The position numbers were made by a program, and so were the translations under genes. Source: Anisus vortex (lineage: Eukaryota > Mollusca > Gastropoda > Planorbidae). Taken from it: a stretch of DNA of 64,000 nt. The notes under the pieces were generated by a model. The model saw only the letters and a list, made by a program, of their open reading frames with translations. It was not told where the DNA came from and did not search any database. The stretch covers positions 10,350,920 to 10,414,919 of the forward strand of contig OX421497.1 of the NCBI GenBank assembly GCA_949126835.1, in the 5' to 3' direction. Positions 57,401 through 64,000 of this stretch are shown piece after piece; the first letter of the stretch is position 1; every line of letters starts with the position of its first letter.

Positions 57401-60400
57401 GTCAGCTGCGAGGAGAGGGGGGGCCTACTGCATGGGCACCAGCTGGCTCTCCATACTATTTCGCCCAGGCTCTGTAGCTCAACTGGAGAGGACACTCCAG
57501 CGTAATCGCTAGATGCCGACCCAACACGGGAGGGGGCAGTTACCGGTTATAAGCTCGTCCGATTGGCGAAGGAAACGAGCGCCAAGGGTCCCCTTCGACG
57601 GTGGGAGAGGTCATCGAACTTCATTGGATGGCTACCGCCCGCCTCAAGCTGGGCAGCCCCCAGCCAGTTAGGTGCCGTCTCGTCATGGCTTACCTGCCCC
57701 ACTGGGTGCGTGGGGATTAGAGAGGCATCTCTCAAAAAGTGGGCCATGAAACAACCGCACCAGGCAACTCAAAAACAAGAAAGAAGCATCCAGCTAGCTA
57801 GCTGGAACGCCAGGACCATGTGTCCCGGCCTTACCCCAACCCCCCATCAAATAGATGATGCAAGAAAGACTGCCGTTATTGACAGGGAACTTTTGCGACT
57901 CAACGTTGACATTGCAGCTCTGCAGGAAACCCGGCTGGCTGACAACGGTACCGTCAGGGAAGCAAACTATACTTTTTATTGGCAAGGGAAGCCTACGGAC
58001 CAACCAAGACAGCTCGGTGTCGGCTTTGCGGTGAGAAACACGCTTATCAGCTCCACAGAGCCCCCTACAACAGGCACAGATAGACTACTCTCCCTCCGGT
58101 TGTCAACCTTTTCTGGCCCAGTCAACATCTTTAGTGTGTACGCCCCAACGCTCCACTCCACTGATGAGGAGAAAGATCAGTTCTACCAAGCCCTGGATGA
58201 AGCGATATCCAGGATATCCAGCACTGAAGGCCTCTACCTCCTTGGAGACTTCAATGCAAGAGTAGGAGCTGACCAGGAAGCCTGGCCCACCTGCCTCTGA
58301 AACTTTGGGAGGGGAAAGATAAATGAGAATGGACAGAGACTGCTTGAGCTTTCGTGCCACCACGGTCTGTGCGGGACTAACACCTTCTTCAAGTGCAAAG
58401 AAATGCACCAGGTGTCGTGGAGACACCCTCGCTCTCGCCACTGGCACCAACTTGATCTTGTCCTAACTGGAAGAGCGGATATTGGCAGCGTCCTCCTCAC
58501 CCGTAGTTACCATAGTGCAGACTGCGACACGGACCACGCCCTAGTGGCGAGTAAGGTGCGCCTAACCAAGACCACCGTAAGTACAGGCCCAACTGCTACT
58601 TTTGTACGTCACGCGCTGGAGGCCTTAGGCTTGCGAGGTGTAATGAACGTAGTGTGTACACACTCGCCTCAGGCGCCGGCATATGTGTATTGTATCAGTG
58701 CTGTAGTGTCTACTAGGTAGTAGTATCTACTACAGTTAATCTTAGGTCTATGAATGTTGACCGGTACTTTAATTTACCATTAAATAAATCCTTACATACT
58801 GCTATAAGTTAGGCCTACTGCTTTTTTTTTTTTTAACTATGATGCTATATTTCTATTATAGGCTTACTTACAATCTGTTTTCTTTCATGTTATTTTATAG
58901 TTTCAAAATACATGTAGCCTAATTATAAGATCTAGATCTATCTGAAATTATTTAATTTGAACTTACAGACAACAAGAAAACAATTAGATTACAGAACAAG
59001 TAAAAAAAACACTACATTTGAGTTCAACCTTTTTTTATTCTTTATTTTTTGTTGTTCAAACAATGTTCACTGTAGAAATAAAGTGTACCGTAAATATGTG
59101 CATTTAATTTGTACATTTATCACAATATTAAGATATAAGTTGAGTGTAGCTGGTGTTGTATGCTGAGTGTAGCCTACACTGAATTCAGATGGTACTACAC
59201 TTTTTGAAATCCAAAGTTTAGTTGAGTGTAGATGGTGTACTATGCTGGATGTACAATGAATTCAGATGTACTACACTGTCTTTAATCCATAGTTAGTTTA
59301 GTGTAGATGATGTAGTATACATGATGTACAATGAATTCAGATGGTACTACACTGTCTTTAATCCATAGTTAGTTTAGTGTAGATGATGTAGTATACATGA
59401 TGTACAATGAATTCAGATGGTACTACACTGTCTTTAATCCATAGTTAGTTTAGTGTAGATGATGTAGTATACATGATGTACAATGAATTCAGATGGTACT
59501 ACACTGTCTTTAATCCATAGTTAGTTTAGTGTAGATGATGTAGTATACATGATGTACAATTAATTCAGATGGTACTATACTGTCTTTAATCCATAGTTAG
59601 TTTAGTGTAGATGATGTAGTATACATGATGTACAATGAATTCAGATGGTACTACACTGTCTTTAATCCATAGTTAGTTTAGTGTAGATGATGTAGTATAC
59701 ATGATGTACAATGAATTCAGATGGTACTACACTGTCTTTAATCCATAGTTAGTTTAGTGTAGATGATGTAGTATACATGATGTACAATGAATTCAGATGG
59801 TACTACACTGTCTTTAATCCATAGTTAGTTTAGTGTAGATGATGTAGTATACATGATGTACAATTAATTCAGATGGTACTATACTGTCTTTAATCCATAG
59901 TTAGTTTAGTGAAGATGATGTATTATACATGATGTACAATGAATTCTGATGGTACTACTACACTGTCTTTAATCCATAGTTAGTTTAGTGTAGATGATGT
60001 AGTATACAGGATGTTCAATAAACTCAGATGGTACTACACTGTCTTTAATCCATAGTTTTTTTAGTGTAGATGATGTAGTATACATGATGTACAATGAATT
60101 CAGATGGTACTACACTGTCTTTAATCCATAGCATAGTAGAGCTCTGGTGCAAAACTCTTATCTGGCAGGCAAACCTGAAATGAAAAAAGGAACAAACAGT
60201 TTTAATGACAATAAATCCTTTTTTTTAAGACGAGTAGGCCTATCATTCCTAAGTAGCCTAATCATTATTTACTAAACGTAATGTATGTATTATCTACGTA
60301 GCCTATAATAGTAGTCTATAGACGATAGGCTAGTTATATTATAGTAGGATACCGGTAAAATAAAACTAATTGGTTAGCCTTTAGAACTTAGAACAAGGCT

Positions 60401-63400
60401 GTTTAAAGGCTTAGTCTTAGTAAAGACTACATTTACTGTACATTATTAAGCCTACTTTGGGTTCACTACTATCTAACTCACAGGAATCAAACAAATATAA
60501 TTTTAAAAGTTTTGACTTACCCTGGAATATTCTGTAGGCTATGTGATCACATTATCCTAGGTCCCAGGGATTGCACGAAAGTTCACCCCATTCTTAAGTT
60601 CTTAGGCGTTGACTTAGCCATCTTTGTTAGGCTACTTGTTATGAAACGTCATCTTTTGACATCAATTCTTTGTTATTTTAGTTATAGGGCCTAGTCTCCT
60701 TTGAAATTAGGCACTCAAAATATCTTGACAATGATGTAGGGTGTCTTTATCCAATAATTCAACATTGTATATGTAACGTAAAATCAATAGTAGACTAAAT
60801 AACACACACATACATGACTGCATGCTTCTCGTTGTAGCCTACAAACTACACACTATCGGCGGCAGGTAATGCAAGGCGATAGCCACCCAATAGCCCATTA
60901 CTCGTGACGTCACGACCTTGACTCGCCTCACTGTACAGGCCTGTATCTACGATGGTCTTGGCCTAACGCCGAAGAAGTTGCACCACTCAAAGAAGAAGGG
61001 TCGCCCACGCATCAACACCAGCTGTGTCAGTAACCCCGAGAAAACCCAACAGCTCATCAGCATACTCGACGGTAGCCTCAACGAGGTAACAGCAGATGAC
61101 ACCATCAACTCCAAGTGGCCACGCCTCCGCGACGCCATGTACAACGCAGCCATCACTGTTTACGGGAAGAAAGAGCGAAATAATGCTGACTGGTACGAGG
61201 CCCATTGGGAAGAAATGGAACCGGTGATAGAGGAAAGCCCTTCTGGCCTATAAGGCTAAGCCTAGCCCCAGTACACTACAAGTTCTACGGACTGCCAGGA
61301 GCAAAGCCCAGCAGACTACCCCTCATTGCGCCAACACCTACAGGCTGAATATCTGTAACAGCATACAGACAGCTGCCGATACAGGTAACACAAGAGGGAT
61401 GTACGAGGGCATAAAGAAAGCAATAGGTCCAACCCCCTCTAAGACCCCCCCCCCTCAAGTCCAAAACAGGCGAGGTTATCACCAATCCGGAAAAGCAGAT
61501 GCAGAGGTGGGTGGAACATTACCTCGAGCTGTACGCAACGCAGAACACTGTAACAGACTCCGCTCTCAGAGCGATATCAGATCTGCCGGTCATGGAGGAG
61601 CTTGACACCCCACCCACTGTGGATGAGCTCAGCCAAGCCATCGACCGTCTTGTCTGTGGTAAAGCACCTGGATGCGACGGAATCCCACCAGAAGTCCTAA
61701 AGTGCGGGAAACCAGCCCTGCTACAGCCACTTCACGACCTCCTTTGCCTCTGCTGGAAACAGGGTTACATTCCACAAGACATGAGAGATGCTAACATCGT
61801 CACTTTGTATAAGAACAAAGGTGACAGGAGCGATTGCAACAACTACCGGGGCATCTCCCTCCTCAGCATCGTTGGTAAAGTGTTCGCCCACGTCATCCTT
61901 ACCCGCCTGCAGGCCCTCGCTTCACGCATCTACCCAGAGTCACCGTGTGGCTTCAGGGCTGGTCGATCAACATTGGACATGATCTTCTCACTACGCCAGC
62001 TCCAGGAGAAGTGTCAGGAACAGCAGATGCCACTCTATATAGCCTTCATCGACCTCACAAAGGCATTTGATCTGGTCAGTCGAGGCGGATTATTCAGCTT
62101 ACTGCAGAAGATTGGATGTCCCCCACATCTGCTCGCGGTGGTCAGGTCCTTCCACGACAACATGCACAGCACTGTTTGCTACAATGGCGCAGCCTCTAAG
62201 GAATTCCCAGTCAGCAGCGGAGTAAAGCAGGGCTGCGTCCTTGCGCCCATACACTCTTCGGCATCTTTTTCTCTATGCTCCTCTAACACGCCTTCAAGGA
62301 CTGCAGTGAGCGTGTCTTCATCCACACCAGGTCTGATGGCAAGCTCTACATCATAGCGCGTCTTCGTGCCAAGACAAAAGTCACAAAGGTCCTCATTCGA
62401 GAGATGCTCTTCGCTGATGATGCAGCCTTGACTTCTCACACCGAAGACGGACTCCAGCAGCTTGTCACTTGCTTCTCCCATGCATGCAAGGAGTTCGGCC
62501 TGACTGTAAGTCTGAAAAAGACTAACGTTTTGGCTCACGGCACAGAGATCCCTCCAAACATTGTCATCGATGGACACACCTTGGAGGTTGTCGAGAACTT
62601 CACCTACCTTGGGTCCACTATCTCGAGTTCGCAGTCCATCGACTCGGAGATCAACAGCAGGATCACCAAGGCAGCCACAGTCATGGCCAAACTGAAACAG
62701 CGAGTGTGGGACAATTCCAGCCTCACCGAGAGGACCAGACTGCGCGTCTACCACGCCTGTGTACTCAGCACTCTTCTGTATGGCTGTTAGTCATGGACCA
62801 CCTACGCGAGGCACGAAAGGAAGCTCAACAGCTTCCACATGAGGTGCCTACGGTGCATACTTCAGATCCAGTGGCAGGATAAGGTCTCCAATACAGAGGT
62901 GCTAGAGAGAGCCAACATGAGCAGCCTTCATGCTATGCTCAGCGAGAAACGCCTCAGGTGGCTCGGCCATGTAAGGAGAATGAATGCAGGCCGCATTCCC
63001 AAAGACCTCCTCTACGGAGAACTGGTAGAAGGTCATAGGAAGACAGGGCGCCTGAAATTGCGCTTCAAGGATTTTTGTAAAAGGGACTTGATCAAGAGGT
63101 CCATTGACCTCGACACATGGGAATGTCAAGCCGCTGACCGACCAACCTGGAGTCTCGCAGTCAGGCGTAGCACATCCTGCGCGGAAACTGGGCGAAATGA
63201 GACGGCCATTCAGAGGAGAAACACCTAATACAACAGCCATCCGCCTTCAAATGTCTCAAGTGCGGCAGGGATTGCCCGAGTTGGTCTACACAGCCATGCA
63301 GCTCGGCGGTGCAGCTGGACATCCCACCAAAGAAGCTGCACCATCGCCTCTCGAGACGGACGGATGCCAACGGATAAGTAAAGAGTATAAGTAAAGAACA

Positions 63401-63988
63401 ATTATAAGTAATGAGTAGAAATAAAGAGCATAAGTAAAGAGTATATATGAAGAGTATAAGTAAAGAGTATATATGAAGAGTATAAGTAAAGAGTATATAT
63501 GAAGAGTATAAGTAAAGAGCATAAGTAAAAATACAAGTAAAGAGCATAAGTAAAGAGTATAAGTAAAGAGATAAGTGAAGAATATAAGTAAAGCGTATAA
63601 GAGAAGCGTATAAGAGAAGAGTATAAGTGAAGAATATACATAGAGAGTACGCCTATAAGTAAAGAGTATACATAAAGAGTATAAGTAAAGAGTATAAGTA
63701 AAGAATATAAAATAAGAGCATGAGTTAAGAATAAAATAGAGATTAAGTAATTAGTTACTATTTAAAATAATAACAATGCTAGTTTTGTTTTCGCAAGTCT
63801 CAGTTTATTTTTTATTTATCTCTGCTTTGAGTTAATTAAAAAATATTCTGTTTATACCGTATAACAGGTGGCAGATTTCGTTAAAATATTGCAGAAATAG
63901 TTTTAGTTGTTTTTTTTACCTACAGAAAATGTATCAAGGCACAGAATCAGATGGATTGAATTACAGAGTAACCGAGATTGAAGCTAAG
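51404..63988 (+). CDS. 5' part of an unidentified gene, four small phase-0 exons
   Basis: Exons: 51404-51421 (MATTEL), 53804-53827 (IRQSQSKR), 54131-54223 (STHANKVSPGEMELAAVDKE, then QEDLDKEQEH) and 63926-63988 (MYQGTESDGLNYRVTEIEAK). Lengths of 18, 24, 93 and 63 nt are all divisible by three, and every junction is phase 0 with GT-AG borders and good acceptors (TTTTTCAG, TTCTTTACAG, TTTTTTTACCTACAG). The ATG has a favourable context (CACAATGG). The product is acidic and Lys/Glu-rich with coiled-coil-like character; I cannot name it. The gene continues past the right edge after donor GTACAG. Intron 3 is 9.7 kb and is filled by the satellite/LINE nest. The two smallest exons are the least certain. 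Confidence 0.5.
51640..51700 (-). mobile_element. Possible SINE remnant (B box only)
   Basis: On the minus strand CCCGGGTTCAAATCCACCC contains a consensus Pol III B box. No A box or tail was identified. Confidence 0.3.
51879..52636 (+). mobile_element. Non-autonomous hAT element (758 bp) with 8-bp TSD
   Basis: The ends TAGGGTTGTTAAAC and GTTTTAACATCCCTA are inverted repeats. Perfect duplications GTCTTAAC lie at 51871-51878 and 52637-52644. Subterminal AAACCGG/CCGGTTTT repeats are dense at both ends, as in hAT transposase-binding regions. It is homologous to 9433-10308 and lies in intron 1 of the 51404 gene. Confidence 0.9.
52760..53735 (-). mobile_element. RTE-like LINE C-terminal fragment
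   Basis: Minus-strand translation gives ACDFGLIISLKKTNVMAERK, HFTYLGSTITSNLSLDSEL, IPKDILYSEL and a final zinc-finger-like FLCKKCKRDCHSRVGLYSHS. It is colinear with the distal halves of copies A and B. Here the finger keeps its CxxC pair, which copy A has partly lost. Internal deletions and frameshifts are present. Confidence 0.85.
54338..57179 (+). repeat. 13-bp satellite (GTATAAGTAAAGA)n, left part
   Basis: About 215 copies of a 13-bp unit. Variant strings (TATAGTGAAGAGTATACG, then ATAGATGAAG and AAGTGAAG) recur at 54640, 54912, 55171, 56093, 56274 and 56572. A rarer AGAGCATAAGTAAAGAATAC variant recurs at 55829 and 56983, 1154 bp apart, so blocks of over 1 kb were duplicated. The minus strand is open over long stretches because three units make 13 codons; this is not a gene. 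The array continues after LINE copy B. Confidence 0.95.
58566..60961. mobile_element. 2.4 kb TIR element with internal minisatellite and 5-bp TSD
   Basis: The left end CCAAGACCACCGTAAGTACA and the complement of the right end, CCAAGACCATCGTAGATACA, match over about 24 bp with three mismatches. Direct repeats CCTAA lie at 58561-58565 and 60962-60966. The LINE frame (V-R-L before, T-P-K-K after) is continuous if the element and one repeat are removed. There is no transposase-like ORF. The middle holds a 76-bp array (59163-60132). The termini and 5-bp duplication do not match a superfamily I can name. Confidence 0.8.
59163..60132 (+). repeat. 76-bp minisatellite inside the TIR element
   Basis: About 12-13 copies of a 76-bp unit carry GATGTAGTATACATGATGTA, CAATGAATTCAGATGGTACT and TTTAATCCATAGTTAGTTT. 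The outer copies are most diverged and the inner copies nearly identical, as expected for growth by unequal exchange. Confidence 0.95.
63374..63730 (+). repeat. 13-bp satellite, right part
   Basis: ATAAGTAAAGAGTATAAGTA resumes immediately after the LINE 3' end. This part is more degenerate than the left part and fades by about 63730, so it is the array's ageing edge. Confidence 0.9.
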
Positions 63989-64000
63989 GTACAGAAAAAT

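Larger units (their letters stand above)
57180..63373 (+). mobile_element. Near full-length RTE-like LINE (copy B) inside the satellite
   Basis: A GC-rich 5' leader (57180-57560) is followed by a frame from about 57563. The endonuclease shows LASWNARTM, ALQETRLADNGTV, SVYAPT, LLGDFNARVG and DTDHALVASKVRL. A TIR element (58566-60961) interrupts it, and PKKLHHSKKKGRPR follows on the right. Reverse transcriptase has YKNKGDRSDCNNYRGISLL, CGFRAGRSTLDM, IAFIDLTKAFDLVSRGG, SSGVKQGCVLAP, LFADDAALTS and FTYLGSTISSS, then WLGHVRRM and IPKDLLYGEL. Stops and frameshifts (TGA 58298, near 61250 and 62250, TAG 62788) make it inactive even without the insertion. The 3' end CACCATCGCCTCTCGAGACG matches copy A. 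The satellite unit continues on both sides. Confidence 0.92.

Overview
This is eukaryotic, AT-rich animal DNA. Genes are split into many short exons with GT-AG introns, and LINEs, SINEs, MITEs and minisatellites are abundant. No prokaryotic feature, viral gene or toxin gene was recognised. The character of the repeats and receptor domains suggests a mollusc, possibly a gastropod; that is an inference and was not tested.

Genes. (1) A minus-strand coding exon runs off the left edge (1-135). (2) A complete plus-strand CSTF3 gene (cleavage stimulation factor subunit 3, CstF-77) spans 8057-24944. I could place 21 coding exons that join in phase to a 742-residue protein. Its intron 3 lies where vertebrate CSTF3 carries an autoregulatory intronic poly(A) site, and here it has a weak 5' splice site, an early in-frame stop and an AATAAA. 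(3) A minus-strand gene (about 42523 down to 33062) reads as a signal peptide, SUEL-type lectin-like domain, CUB-like region, Ser/Thr-rich stalk and transmembrane helix. One 50-nt exon in it has an in-frame TGA, so the gene may be alternatively spliced or decaying. (4) A plus-strand gene starts at 51404 with very small phase-0 exons and leaves the window at the right edge; its fourth exon (63926-63988) follows a 9.7 kb intron.

Repeats by region. 1-8 kb: a LINE fragment split by a hAT MITE, a tRNA-derived SINE, a 5'-truncated RTE-like LINE with an 11-bp target-site duplication, and two copies of a second SINE. 8-25 kb: CSTF3 introns hold hAT derivatives, three minisatellites, antisense LINE 3' ends, a TIR element and another SINE. 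25-33 kb: LINE remnants, a decayed minisatellite and one copy of a MULE-like MITE. 33-43 kb: the receptor-like gene, with long 21-, 22- and 25-bp tandem arrays in and just upstream of it. 43-51 kb: MITEs, LINE scraps and a CA-rich microsatellite. 51-64 kb: the fourth gene, whose introns contain a hAT element, an antisense LINE piece and a 13-bp satellite. That satellite is split by a near full-length LINE, which is split by a 2.4 kb TIR element carrying a 76-bp array.

The genes show no sign of working together as a pathway. Apart from its coding exons the window is largely a record of nested transposition and tandem-repeat growth. Exon joins were read by eye from splice sites and phase; no transcript evidence was available.
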